Source of the DNA: Sphingomonas sp. Root241
Lineage (GTDB): Bacteria > Pseudomonadota > Alphaproteobacteria > Sphingomonadales > Sphingomonadaceae
Direction of reading: 5' to 3'
Length of the DNA stretch: 64,000 nucleotides
Assembly (NCBI RefSeq): GCF_001428865.1
Contig: NZ_LMIV01000001.1
Location: 1,566,236-1,630,235 of the forward strand
Of the stretch, positions 45,340 through 55,867 are shown piece after piece; the stretch's first letter is position 1; every line of letters begins with the position of its first letter. A program made the translations under genes and the position numbers. The notes beneath the pieces were generated by a model. The model did no database searches. It saw only the letters and a list, made by a program, of their open reading frames with translations, and was not told the origin of the DNA.

Positions 45340-47358
45340 ATGATGTCCAGCATGCTCGGGTCGTTTATCAAGAGCGCGGTGCTGCTCGCTGGAGTATCGG
45401 GGGTCGCGGTCTCGTCGCAGCTCTCGCAGGATCAAATCCGGTCGTTCGCGGGGGCGCTGCAAAATGCCGCCTCGCCGGCGCCCCCGGCATATGCCCAGTC
45501 GGATCCGCTTTCCTACGCATTGATCGAGTGGAAGCGGCTTCAGCAATCCGACAATTGGCCCTTTACCGATTATGCCAATTTCATGCTCGCGCATCCGGGC
45601 TGGCCGGGCGAGACCAGCCGGCGCGCGGCGGCCGAGACGGTGCTCGACAGCGGGAGCTACGCACCCGCGCTGGTGACGCGCTTCTTCGAGCGCTTCCCCC
45701 CGCTGACGCCCGCCGGCCGCCTCCGTTTTGCCGAGGCGCTGGCGGCATCGGGTAAGCGCGCGGAAGCCAATGAGCAGGCCAGCCAGGCCTGGCGCTCGGG
45801 GACGATGCGGGCATCCGACGAGAGCAAGCTGATGTCCGGCTTCTTCCCGGCGCTGACGCCCGCGGATCACGACGCGCGGATGGACATGCTGCTGTGGAAG
45901 AACGCGACCAGCGCGGCCATGCGGCAGCTTGCCTTCGTGTCACCGTCGAAGCGGTCGATCTTCGAGGCGCGGATCGCCTTCCGCACCAAGGCGGCGGACG
46001 CGGCACTCAAGGGCGTGACGGCGTTGGACACTGGCCGCAGCGATCCCGGCTATATCGCCGATCGCGCGCGCTGGCTGCGCGACACCGGCCAGAGCCCGGC
46101 GATGCGCTCGTACCTTGCGCAGCGCCCGCGGCTGACTTCGTACCCGGGCGATGCCGAGGCGTGGTATGAGGCGCTGCTGCTGGCGGCACGCGGTGCCTCG
46201 TCCGACAATCAGCACAGTCTTGCCTATCAGATCGCGAGCCAGGTCGACGACGCGTTCCCTTCGACCACCGTCATCGCCGAGCTGCCGCTGGGCGAACGCG
46301 ACGATTATACCAGCCTTACCTGGCTCGCGGGCACGACTGCCTTCTACAATCTCGCCCGTCCGCGTGACGCGATCGGCATGTTCGAGCGCTATTCGCGCGG
46401 CTCGAAGACGCCGACCACCCAGTCCAAGGGATTATATTGGGCCGGGCGCGCCGCGGAGGCTGCGGGCGATCAGGTCGCGGCGCAGGACTATTTCACGCGG
46501 GCCGCAGGATTCTCCGATCTCTATTATGGTCAGCTCGCCGCCGAGCGGCTGGGCCGACCGCTGAAAGGGCCGCCGCCGCTCGATACGCGTGTGGCAGCCC
46601 CGGAGGCGCGCGATGCCTTCTATCGGCGCGAAACGGTGCGCGCGGCGCAATTGCTCGGGACGATGGGCGACCGCGTGTCGCAGGGAATGTTCATCCGCCA
46701 GATCGCGCGCGATGCGACTACCGACAATGACCATGTGCTCTCGGCCGAGCTCAGCCGCACGATCGGGCGGCCTGATCTGGGCGTGATGGTCGGACGCAGC
46801 GCGCTCGAGAACGGGCTGTCGGACTATACCGCCGCGGGATACCCCTCGGTGCGCGTGCCGGAATCGCAGCGCGATTACTGGACGATCGTCCACGCCATTG
46901 CGCGGCAGGAGAGCCAGTTCGATCGCGCGGCGGTGAGTCATGCCGGCGCGCGGGGCTTGATGCAGCTCATGCCCGGCACCGCGGCGGAAACCGCTGGAAA
47001 GCTGGGGCTGAGCTACAACCGGGAGTCGCTCACCACCGACACCGATTACAACATCAAGCTCGGCTCGAGCTATTTCCAGCGCGTCTTCAGCCTCTATGGC
47101 AGTTATCCCCTGGCGGTGGCGGCGTACAATGCCGGGCCGGGCAACGTGAACAAATGGCTCCGCGCCAACGGCGATCCGCGGCTGCCGGGCGGCGACATGG
47201 TCAAGTGGATCGAGCAGATTCCGATCTTCGAGACCAAGAACTATGTCCAGCGCGTGCTCGAGAACGCCGTGGTCTATGACCTGATGAACCCCGAACATGC
47301 CCGCTCGCGCGGGCCGGCGAACATGAGCTGGTATCTCGGCAAGAGCCGGCCGGGCTGA
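45340..47358 (+). CDS. Soluble lytic murein transglycosylase
   Basis: A 672-residue periplasmic enzyme that cleaves peptidoglycan. The N-terminal two-thirds is an all-helical superhelical (U-shaped) region, and the C-terminal SLT domain has the catalytic Glu in ARQESQFDRAAVSHAGARG, GLMQLMPGTA and AAYNAGPGNV. A signal segment (FIKSAVLLAGVSGVAVS) starts the protein; ATG 45340 or 45343 is used. Divergent from dapA. Confidence 0.9.
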   Translation: MMSSMLGSFIKSAVLLAGVSGVAVSSQLSQDQIRSFAGALQNAASPAPPAYAQSDPLSYALIEWKRLQQSDNWPFTDYANFMLAHPGWPGETSRRAAAETVLDSGSYAPALVTRFFERFPPLTPAGRLRFAEALAASGKRAEANEQASQAWRSGTMRASDESKLMSGFFPALTPADHDARMDMLLWKNATSAAMRQLAFVSPSKRSIFEARIAFRTKAADAALKGVTALDTGRSDPGYIADRARWLRDTGQSPAMRSYLAQRPRLTSYPGDAEAWYEALLLAARGASSDNQHSLAYQIASQVDDAFPSTTVIAELPLGERDDYTSLTWLAGTTAFYNLARPRDAIGMFERYSRGSKTPTTQSKGLYWAGRAAEAAGDQVAAQDYFTRAAGFSDLYYGQLAAERLGRPLKGPPPLDTRVAAPEARDAFYRRETVRAAQLLGTMGDRVSQGMFIRQIARDATTDNDHVLSAELSRTIGRPDLGVMVGRSALENGLSDYTAAGYPSVRVPESQRDYWTIVHAIARQESQFDRAAVSHAGARGLMQLMPGTAAETAGKLGLSYNRESLTTDTDYNIKLGSSYFQRVFSLYGSYPLAVAAYNAGPGNVNKWLRANGDPRLPGGDMVKWIEQIPIFETKNYVQRVLENAVVYDLMNPEHARSRGPANMSWYLGKSRPG

Positions 47359-47368
47359 TGGCGTATGC

Positions 47369-47450
47369 CGTCATCCCGGCGAACGCCGGGATCGCATGCC
47401 GCCAGCGTGTGCTTCGATCGCACGAGACCCCGGCGTTCGCCGGGGTGACG
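47369..47450. repeat. Inverted pair of CCCGGCGAACGCCGGG units
   Basis: CGTCATCCCGGCGAACGCCG with its tail (47369-47391) is mirrored by the unit at 47426-47450 (GACCCCGGCGTTCGCCGGGG and TGACG). The right arm ends six bases before the greB start, so it lies where a promoter or leader would be. Confidence 0.85.
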
Positions 47451-47455
47451 AGTAA

Positions 47456-47935
47456 ATGATGGACCGCCCCAACTACATCACCCCTGCCGGATATGCGGCG
47501 CTCAAGGCCGAATATGACACCCTTTTCGCCGGCGAGCGCCCCAAGCTGGTGGAGACGATCTCCTGGGCCGCGGGCAACGGCGACCGCTCCGAGAACGGCG
47601 ACTATATCTACGGCCGAAAGCGGCTGCGCGAGATCGACCGGCGGCTGGGCTTCCTGTCGAGACGCATGAAGGCGGCGAAGGTCGTCGATCCGGCACGGCA
47701 GGAGGATCGCAGCCGGGTGTTCTTCGGCGCGACGGTGACGATCGCCGACGAGGACGACAACCGCCGCGAACTGACTTTGGTGGGCGACGACGAAACCGAC
47801 GCCGGCAAAGGGCTGATCGGATGGAATGCACCCCTGGCGTGGGCATTGCGCGGCGCCGCGGTGGGCGATCTCAGGCGCGTCACCTTGCCCGGCGGAGAGC
47901 GCGAATATGAAGTGATTGCTGTAACTTACCCCTGA
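47456..47935 (+). CDS. greB: Transcription elongation factor GreB
   Basis: A 159-residue GreA/GreB-family factor that stimulates cleavage by backtracked RNA polymerase. The N-terminal coiled coil carries the GreB-type NGDRSENGDYIYGRKRLREI with the two acidic tip residues, and the C-terminal FKBP-like domain follows (LVGDDETDAGKGLIGWNAPL). Two ATGs, 47456 and 47459, are in frame; neither has a strong ribosome site because a repeat arm lies immediately upstream. Confidence 0.9.
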   Translation: MMDRPNYITPAGYAALKAEYDTLFAGERPKLVETISWAAGNGDRSENGDYIYGRKRLREIDRRLGFLSRRMKAAKVVDPARQEDRSRVFFGATVTIADEDDNRRELTLVGDDETDAGKGLIGWNAPLAWALRGAAVGDLRRVTLPGGEREYEVIAVTYP

Positions 47936-48044
47936 AGCGTGCCCCGGATGCGGTGAACCGAATCGTCGCTCCGCTTGGTTCTCGATGGTCCGTGCTAGAC
48001 AGGCGACGAGACCCGCATTCGGGTCCGGGTTCAGCGTGGGGATT

Positions 48045-48323
48045 ATGGTAACACAGCGTATTCTGGTTTCCGGCCGCGTCCAGGGCGTCGGCTATCGCGA
48101 CTGGGTGGTGCGCACGGCGCAACGCACCGGCCTTACCGGGTGGGTGCGCAACGTCAGGGATGGACGCGTCGAGATCCTCGTTTCCGGCGACGACGACACC
48201 GTCGCCAAATTGATCGAGGGATGCCGCGAAGGCACGCCGCTAGCGCGGGTCGAGAATGTCGAGGCCTATTCCGCCGAGGGCGAGAAACAGGCCAAGGGCT
48301 TCACCAAACGCTTCACCGCCTGA
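48045..48323 (+). CDS. acyP: Acylphosphatase
   Basis: A 92-residue enzyme hydrolysing carboxyl-phosphate bonds. Catalytic Arg18 lies in GRVQGVGYRDWV and Asn36 in GWVRNVRDGRVEI. The ATG at 48045 gives MVTQRILVSGRVQG; the frame runs further up without sense. It is followed by two small proteins on the same strand. Confidence 0.93.
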   Translation: MVTQRILVSGRVQGVGYRDWVVRTAQRTGLTGWVRNVRDGRVEILVSGDDDTVAKLIEGCREGTPLARVENVEAYSAEGEKQAKGFTKRFTA

Positions 48324-48374
48324 CGCGGGAACAGCCGCCCTGCCCCGGCATTGTCCGGAGTGAGGAGATGGCAG

Positions 48375-48611
48375 ATGGAAAATCCCCGCACCGAGGCCGC
48401 GCGCGCCAATGACGACAGCGACCTGATCGACGATACGGAAGGCAGCGCTGGCCAGGCGACCAGCAGCGGCGGCAACCTGGCGCGCGACGTGGCGAGCCGG
48501 GCCGAGGAAGCGCTGATCACCGACTCCGCCGGCGTGACACGCGTCACCAAGCAGGACGACATCGAGCACGGTACGGAGGTTCGTCCCGCTCGCGCCCGTG
48601 CAGCCGACTGA
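48375..48611 (+). CDS. Small acidic hypothetical protein
   Basis: A 78-residue soluble protein rich in Asp, Glu, Ala and Ser, with no membrane segment or known motif (ENPRTEAARANDDSDLIDD near the start, TRVTKQDDIEHGTEVRPA near the end). It is likely disordered. GAGGAG lies seven bases before the ATG, which supports a real gene. No function can be proposed. Confidence 0.6.
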   Translation: MENPRTEAARANDDSDLIDDTEGSAGQATSSGGNLARDVASRAEEALITDSAGVTRVTKQDDIEHGTEVRPARARAAD

Positions 48612-48717
48612 CGCGGAAACGCAGGGTTTCGCTGGCACCGGTTGATTCGGCGGCGCGGGCATGAAAGGTTCCGCTTGTGAAACGGCGCGATCGAGCGTCG
48701 TCAACAGGAGGAACGCA

Positions 48718-49104
48718 ATGCCCATTCCCGCAAGCTGGTCCGGCCCTTTGCTGAGCGTGCTTCGCATCGCCGCGGCGCTGTCTTTCCTGCATCACGGCAC
48801 GTCGAAATTCTTCGGGCTCCCGCCCTTCCCGATGCCGGCACCGCTGCCGCCGATGCTGCTCGCGGCGGGCACGATCGAGCTGGTGGGCGGCGCGCTGCTG
48901 CTGGTAGGCTTCTTCACCCGGCCAGCGGCGTTCATCGCATCGGGCATGTGCGCGGTGGCCTATTTCATGGCGCATGCGCCCAAGAGCCTATACCCGTCGG
49001 TGAACGGCGGTGAGGCCGCTCTGCTCTACGCCTTCATCTTCCTCTATATCGCCGCAGCCGGCGCTGGCCCGTGGAGCATCGACGCGGCGCGCAGCCGGGC
49101 TTGA
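48718..49104 (+). CDS. DoxX-family membrane protein
   Basis: A 128-residue protein with four hydrophobic helices: RIAAALSFLHHGTSKFFG, PMLLAAGTIELVGGALLLVG, AAFIASGMCAVAYFMAH and ALLYAFIFLYIAAAGAG. These are the DoxX pattern. AGGAGG lies six bases before the ATG, a strong site. Family members act in redox or envelope stress, but the function here is not known. Confidence 0.85.
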   Translation: MPIPASWSGPLLSVLRIAAALSFLHHGTSKFFGLPPFPMPAPLPPMLLAAGTIELVGGALLLVGFFTRPAAFIASGMCAVAYFMAHAPKSLYPSVNGGEAALLYAFIFLYIAAAGAGPWSIDAARSRA

Positions 49105-49108
49105 TCGT

Positions 49109-50026
49109 TCAGCTGCAGGCGGCGAGCTCCGCCATCGCCTCCTGCAGCAGCGGCCTGACCTTGGCAGGCGGCATCTTCGCCAGCGCCGCCAGGTTATGCT
49201 TGGTGCCGATCGTCGCGACGAGACGATAGCCGAGATAATAGCCGAAGCGCGGCGGATATGGCGCGATTGCACTCGCGCCACCCGTGAAGAAGGCGCGGAT
49301 ATCGGTCTCGTCCTTCGATGCAAACTTGCCACGGGTGAAGCAGACCACTTCGGCCAGCTTCGGCTCGATCTCGGGTCGGATCGGCCGCGGCTGATTGAGC
49401 AGCAGGCCGGCGTCGTCCGCCGACGGGTTCATCTGCGCAGCGGCATGGACAGCGAGCCCCTCTATCCAGAGACTGCACCAGAGTTCGCCGCAATCGGGAA
49501 AATATTGACCGTGATAGATGTGGAAGAGCTCGTGATCGAAGAACGGCCCGATCGTCTTCTCGTCATGGATGCGCGCGATCACATCGGCGCCGAACACCAT
49601 CACCTCCTTGCCGCGCAGCGTACGCCCACCCCCATCCATCTCGCCGAGCGAATGGACGAGGTAGATAGGCACCGAAGGGCGGAAGTCGGGAAACGTGTCA
49701 CGGAAATGCGCGGTGCCGGCGACATAGGCGCGGCCGAACGCGGCGGCCGCAACGAGATATTTGTCGCGAAGCGCCGGATATTCGTTGAGCGCCTTGGCCA
49801 CGCGCGCATCGTATCGGGCGTCGTCCAGCCCGTTGCGGGGTTCATAGAAGCCGGGAAGGAGCGCGTTGAAGCGCGCGCGGAACAGCTTCACGCGCTCTGC
49901 CCCGGGCAGGGCCGCAGTCTCGCGCGCGAAACGATCGAATTCGTCGGTGAAGGACCGGAACGAGGGCTGCGCCACTGCAGGTGCGGCGACGACGAGCGTC
50001 AGCGCAGCGAACAGCTCCCGTATCAT
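49109..50026 (-). CDS. Secreted putative zinc peptidase (HELFH)
   Basis: A 305-residue exported protein with a signal peptide ending at PAVAQ. FFDHELFHIYHG (163-174) is a HExxH zinc motif and WIEGLAVHAA with Glu189 fits the third ligand, as in DUF2268-like gluzincins; two cysteines (C179, C184) lie between. No substrate is known. Its ATG overlaps the stop of the upstream gene (ATGA), so the two are co-expressed. Confidence 0.75.
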   Translation of the reverse strand: MIRELFAALTLVVAAPAVAQPSFRSFTDEFDRFARETAALPGAERVKLFRARFNALLPGFYEPRNGLDDARYDARVAKALNEYPALRDKYLVAAAAFGRAYVAGTAHFRDTFPDFRPSVPIYLVHSLGEMDGGGRTLRGKEVMVFGADVIARIHDEKTIGPFFDHELFHIYHGQYFPDCGELWCSLWIEGLAVHAAAQMNPSADDAGLLLNQPRPIRPEIEPKLAEVVCFTRGKFASKDETDIRAFFTGGASAIAPYPPRFGYYLGYRLVATIGTKHNLAALAKMPPAKVRPLLQEAMAELAACS

Positions 50027-50670
50027 CGGATGCCGCTGCAATCGCCGCCGAGCCGCTGGGCGAAGCCGCCGCCTGCATAACCGAGCTCGGCGTTATCGGC
50101 CTTGCCGATGAAGTAGCGGATCTTGCGCTGGCCGTCGGGGCTGGCCTCGACCACCCAGGCGTCGCGCTCTCCCATTTTTTCGCTGCCGACCACGTCGAGG
50201 CTGAAGCGGCCGAAGCCCTTGTCATATTGATAGAAGGGCAGTTCGAAATGCGCGCCCTCGGCGAGCGGCAGCGCGGCGAAGGTCAGGCCCCAGAGATTGC
50301 CGTCCCAGACGGGACCGGCCAGCGGGGTCTCGACAGGCGCGGCGCCGGGGCGCGTGGTGACCAGCTTGCCGAGCCCATAAGCGACGCGAACATGCTCCAC
50401 ACCCGCCTTGCGGCTATCGAAGGCGAGCGGTGCCAGATCCCTTTGCCGCAGCACGAAATGGTCTCGCAGATCGAACTTGTCGCCGACCCGCTGGTGAATG
50501 ACGATATCCCATGCCGGCGCACCGTCGGCATCGGTTGCCTTCACGGTCTGGAGTGTGGCGCCCATCACCGTCTCGCCGCGGGCGATGGCATAGCAGACGG
50601 AGCCGGGCTGGAGACGGGTACCGTCGACAGCGGGGAGCGCGGCCTGTGCCGCCAGTGCGAGAAAAAGCAT
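50023..50670 (-). CDS. Secreted DUF3108-like protein
   Basis: A 215-residue exported protein with a short signal peptide (MLFLALAAQAALPA) and an all-beta character (LQTVKATDADGAPAWDIVIH, HFVLRQRDLAPLAFDSRKAG). It resembles DUF3108 periplasmic proteins, which carry lipid-like ligands or assist outer-membrane assembly, but I could not align it. It precedes the zinc-peptidase gene with a four-base overlap. Confidence 0.6.
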   Translation of the reverse strand: MLFLALAAQAALPAVDGTRLQPGSVCYAIARGETVMGATLQTVKATDADGAPAWDIVIHQRVGDKFDLRDHFVLRQRDLAPLAFDSRKAGVEHVRVAYGLGKLVTTRPGAAPVETPLAGPVWDGNLWGLTFAALPLAEGAHFELPFYQYDKGFGRFSLDVVGSEKMGERDAWVVEASPDGQRKIRYFIGKADNAELGYAGGGFAQRLGGDCSGIR

Positions 50671-50711
50671 GCCGTCAGTCTAGCCGCATGGGCGGCCCCG
50701 TCCAGCGTGTT

Positions 50712-51176
50712 TTATTCAGCTAATGCACCTTCCAACCGCTTGCGTTGGATCACCACTTCGATGCCATGCGCATCCACTTCGAAGCCAGCGACGTGGAAGC
50801 CGTGGCGCAGATTGAGCCGGATCATCGGATTGTTGGCGGCGCGGGTGCGCGTTTCGACGAAGCTGTAGCCAAGGGCCGCGGCATGCGCGTGCTGGCGCTC
50901 CATCAACTCCGAAGCGACGCCCTGCCCGCGCAGCCGAGAATGGACGCCGCCGAGCCATGAATAGAGTAACGCGTCGCCGCGACGATAGCCGAGCTTGAAC
51001 CCGGCCCATTCGCCATCCTCGATCGCAAGCCAGAGATCGGGATCGGCGATATGGGGCAACCGGGCGAGCAGATAGGTGGAGTCGAATTCGGCGAAAACGG
51101 CCTTGCAGAGCGCGAGCAGCGGATCGGCGGCGGCGGCGATCGGCCCGGTCCAGCGCTGATATTCAATGTCTGACAT
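50712..51176 (-). CDS. GNAT-family N-acetyltransferase
   Basis: A 154-residue acetyltransferase. The acetyl-CoA-binding signature HSRLRGQGVASELMERQHA (motif A) and the C-terminal RTRAANNPMIRLNLRHGF are clear. Substrate unknown. It lies upstream of the secreted pair, 41 bases from the DUF3108-like gene, and may share its transcript. Confidence 0.8.
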   Translation of the reverse strand: MSDIEYQRWTGPIAAAADPLLALCKAVFAEFDSTYLLARLPHIADPDLWLAIEDGEWAGFKLGYRRGDALLYSWLGGVHSRLRGQGVASELMERQHAHAAALGYSFVETRTRAANNPMIRLNLRHGFHVAGFEVDAHGIEVVIQRKRLEGALAE

Positions 51177-51258
51177 ATCGGCTCGTTACACGAGCGCGCG
51201 GCAGGAACGAAAGTCAGTGCGTCTTCGAACCACGTATCGTCTCCTACCACCACCGTCT

Positions 51259-52071
51259 ATGAATCAGGTCATGAGGCATTTTCTCGCGCTGTCCGTAATC
51301 CTGTTTGCCGGCATCGGCACTGCCGGCGCCCAGGAATTGCGGCCGCTCTGCCCCGACCGGCCGGGGCTGGGCACGCCAGCCTGCTCGGTGGACCGCGGTC
51401 ATATCGTGACCGAATTGGGCAGCGTCGACTGGTCGCTCGAACAGGACGGCACCGAACGCATCGACAGCTGGACGCTGGGCAACGTACTGCTCCGCTACGG
51501 CGTGACCGACGATCTGGAGGTCCAGGCCGGCTGGACCGCGTTGGGCTCGGTTCGCACCCTCGACAGGGTCACCGGCTCGATCGCGCACAGCTCCGGCACC
51601 GGCGACATCATGCTCGCGCTACGGCGCAACCTCTCCCATCCGGACGGATCAGGCTTCTCGGCGGCGGTCATGCCTTATGCCACGCTTCCCGCCGGCGGCG
51701 CCGCGATCGGCGCGGGAGACTGGGCCGCGGGACTGATCGTGCCCGTTAGCTACAGCTTGAACGACACCTTCGGCATCGCGCTGACGCCCGAAATCGACGC
51801 GGCTGTCGACGAAGACCGGCGCGGGCGGCACTTCGCTTATGGCAGCGTGATCGGGCTGAGCGCCGCGCTGACCAAGTCGATAAGCAGCGCGCTCGAAATC
51901 GAGGCGGTGCGCGACGAGGATCCGTCGGGCAGTTCGACCGAAGAGCTGGCAGGCCTGTCCTTCGCTTGGCAGCCGCAGAACGACCTGCAGTTCGATGCCG
52001 GCGCGGTCGCCGGGCTGAACAAGGCGAGCCCCGATGTCGAACTCTACGTAGGGATCGCGCGGCGCTTCTAA
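51259..52071 (+). CDS. Predicted outer-membrane beta-barrel protein
   Basis: A 270-residue exported protein: signal peptide ending at AGAQE, then alternating hydrophobic strands and a C-terminal VELYVGIARRF ending in Phe, the mark of an outer-membrane barrel. Two N-terminal cysteines (PLCPDRPGLGTPACSVDRG) recall the phenol-degradation MetA-like transporter family (PF13557). No catabolic genes are adjacent. ATG 51259 is chosen; ATG 51271 is possible. Convergent with ettA. Confidence 0.7.
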   Translation: MNQVMRHFLALSVILFAGIGTAGAQELRPLCPDRPGLGTPACSVDRGHIVTELGSVDWSLEQDGTERIDSWTLGNVLLRYGVTDDLEVQAGWTALGSVRTLDRVTGSIAHSSGTGDIMLALRRNLSHPDGSGFSAAVMPYATLPAGGAAIGAGDWAAGLIVPVSYSLNDTFGIALTPEIDAAVDEDRRGRHFAYGSVIGLSAALTKSISSALEIEAVRDEDPSGSSTEELAGLSFAWQPQNDLQFDAGAVAGLNKASPDVELYVGIARRF

Positions 52072-52093
52072 GTTCGTGCCGACGGAAAATCTC

Positions 52094-52126
52094 GACGCGC
52101 TCTTCCCCGCGGGGGAAGAGCGCGTC
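52094..52126. terminator. Strong hairpin between convergent genes
   Basis: GACGCGCTCTTCCCC and GGGGAAGAGCGCGTC form a perfect 15-base stem with a GCG loop. It lies between the barrel protein and ettA, whose 3' ends face each other. On the minus strand GAGATTTTCC follows, a weak T-run. It can serve both directions. Confidence 0.7.
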
Positions 52127-52132
52127 AGGCGA

Positions 52133-53812
<1,680 letters not shown>

Positions 53813-53964
53813 GATAGGGTCTCCGATGGGTATCTGGGAAATGCTGGAAGTTTGGCGGCGATGTAGCGATCGAAGCGCCAAATGGCAACGCGGCCGCGAT
53901 GGAAACAAAAAGGAAACACGCGAACCATTGGCAAACGTTACGGGGGTGGCTAGCAACGCATCCC

Positions 53965-55338
53965 ATGACCAAGCGCATCCTGCTCGCGGCCGCCGCCGCG
54001 CTCGCCCTTCCCTTTCCCTCGCTGGCGCAGACGCATGACGTGACGGCGTTGCGCGATGCGGCGCTCAAGGACGATCTCGCCTGGGAGATCACCGAGGGGC
54101 TGACCACCGAAGTGGGGCAGCGGCTGGCGGCGACCGAGGCCGAGGCGCGGGCACGCGCCTGGGCAGTGAAGAAGCTGACCGCGCTCGGCTTCCAGAACGT
54201 CCATATCGAGACTTACAGGATGCCCGTCTGGGTGCGCGGCGAGGAAAAAGCCGAAGTGCTCGGCGCCTCCGCGCAGAAACTGACGATCGCGGCGCTCGGC
54301 AATTCGGGATCGACCGGAGCCAAGGGCGTCGAGGCGGAAGTGGCCTTTTTCCCGACGCTCGCCGATCTGGAGGCCGCGCCGGCCGAAGCCGTGAAGGGCA
54401 AGATCGTGTTCGTCAGCCATTCGATGACGCCGACGCAGGATGGCTCGCAATATGGCGCGTTCGGCGGCGCGCGCCGCGCGGGACCGAACCTCGCCGCGAC
54501 CAAGAACGCTGCCGCGATCCTGATCCGATCGATCGGCACCGACCATCACCGCAATCCACACACCGGCGTGACCAACTGGACGCAGGGCGTGAAGCCGATC
54601 GCCGCGGCGGCGCTGTCGCTCCCCGATGCCGATCAGCTCGAGCGGCTGCTCAAACGCGGACCGGTGCGGCTCAAGCTCCTCGTCACGCCCGAGTTCAAGG
54701 GCGAGGCCGAATCGGGCAACGTCATCGCCGATGTGCCGGGTAGCGACCCCAATGCCGGAATCGTGCTGATCGGCGGGCATCTCGACAGCTGGGATCTCGG
54801 CACCGGCGCGATCGACGACGCTTCGGGCGTCGGCATCACCACTGCGGCCGCCAAGCGGATCATGGACGCGGGCCAGCCGCGCCGGACGATCCGCGTCGTC
54901 TGGTTCGGCGCCGAGGAAGTCGGCGGGTTCGGCGGCGAGGCCTATGCCAAGGCGCATGCGGGCGAGCGCCACGTCTTCGCCTCCGAATCGGATTTCGGCG
55001 CCGATCGGGTGTGGAAATTCGAGACCAACCTGCCCGACAGCGCCAAGGCGGTCGGCGATCGGCTCGCCGTCGCTTTGACGCCGCTTGGCATTTCGCGCGG
55101 GCGCGGCAACGCCGGCGGCGGCACCGATGTCGGCCCGGTGCTGCGCACCGGCGTCGCGGGGATCGACCTCGGCCAGTCGGGCCTGCGCTATTTCGACTAT
55201 CACCACACGCCCGACGATACGCTCGACAAGATCGATCCCGAGCAGCTGCGCCAGAATGTGGCAGCCTGGACCGCCTTGCTCGCGATCGTCGCAAATGCGC
55301 CCGAGGATATCGGCAAGGTGCCGCCCGCCGGACACTGA
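53965..55338 (+). CDS. Secreted M28-family zinc peptidase
   Basis: A 457-residue exported aminopeptidase-type enzyme. Signal peptide LAAAAALALPFPSLAQ; PA-like insert (HSMTPTQDGSQYGAFGGARR); M28 metal site GGHLDSWDLGTGAIDDASG, GAEEVGGFGGEAYA, and FDYHHTPDDTLDKI. It is divergent from ettA and stands alone. Substrate peptides are not known. Confidence 0.88.
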   Translation: MTKRILLAAAAALALPFPSLAQTHDVTALRDAALKDDLAWEITEGLTTEVGQRLAATEAEARARAWAVKKLTALGFQNVHIETYRMPVWVRGEEKAEVLGASAQKLTIAALGNSGSTGAKGVEAEVAFFPTLADLEAAPAEAVKGKIVFVSHSMTPTQDGSQYGAFGGARRAGPNLAATKNAAAILIRSIGTDHHRNPHTGVTNWTQGVKPIAAAALSLPDADQLERLLKRGPVRLKLLVTPEFKGEAESGNVIADVPGSDPNAGIVLIGGHLDSWDLGTGAIDDASGVGITTAAAKRIMDAGQPRRTIRVVWFGAEEVGGFGGEAYAKAHAGERHVFASESDFGADRVWKFETNLPDSAKAVGDRLAVALTPLGISRGRGNAGGGTDVGPVLRTGVAGIDLGQSGLRYFDYHHTPDDTLDKIDPEQLRQNVAAWTALLAIVANAPEDIGKVPPAGH

Positions 55339-55511
55339 CCCTCTCGCACCGCAAGGCGCTCGAATGTCCGAAATCGGGCAAAAAAGTGGCAGAATTTTTG
55401 CGGTTCGACGCATTTGCGATTGACGGAAACGCAACGACCGCTATTTCAGCACCTTCGCGTCGGCATTCGGGCCGGGTGCGAAACGTTTAATGTTCCATGG
55501 GAGCAACCCAC

Positions 55512-55745
55512 ATGAAGAAGATCCTCATTGTTGCTGCGACCGCCGGCCTGATGTCGCTCGCGGCTTGCAACGGCGGCACCACCAACACCACTGCCGAGAA
55601 CGTCGCCGACAGCCACGAGGCGAACGCCGCGATCTATGACGACGCAGCCGACAACACCAGCAACGCCGCTGCCGCGGACGTGCTCGAGAACGCTGCCGAC
55701 GTCGAAGAGAATGCCGCTGACGCCGCTGACGCGAACGCGCATTGA
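55512..55745 (+). CDS. Small Ala/Asn/Asp-rich lipoprotein
   Basis: A 77-residue lipoprotein. KKILIVAATAGLMSLAAC carries a lipobox, with Cys19 as the acylated residue. The mature part is almost only Ala, Asn, Asp, Glu and Thr with repeated (N/D)AA units (ENAADVEENAADAADANA), so it is acidic and probably unstructured or helical. A terminator follows, suggesting a monocistronic gene. No homologue recognised. Confidence 0.7.
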   Translation: MKKILIVAATAGLMSLAACNGGTTNTTAENVADSHEANAAIYDDAADNTSNAAAADVLENAADVEENAADAADANAH

Positions 55746-55785
55746 TCGGCGTTCCGGTCCTACGGGATCGGAGCTGAGAGTTAGG

Positions 55786-55816
55786 AAGGGCGCTCCCGCA
55801 AGGGGGCGCCCTTTTC
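55786..55816 (+). terminator. Rho-independent terminator after the small lipoprotein gene
   Basis: AAGGGCGCTCCC-GCAA-GGGGGCGCCCTTTT is a G/C-rich stem with a tetraloop followed by T residues. It stands 40 bases after the lipoprotein stop and about 50 bases before the symporter start. Confidence 0.85.
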
Positions 55817-55867
55817 CGTTTGGGGCAGACCCGCGATCGGCATAGAAAAGACGCGAAGGGAATTAGG

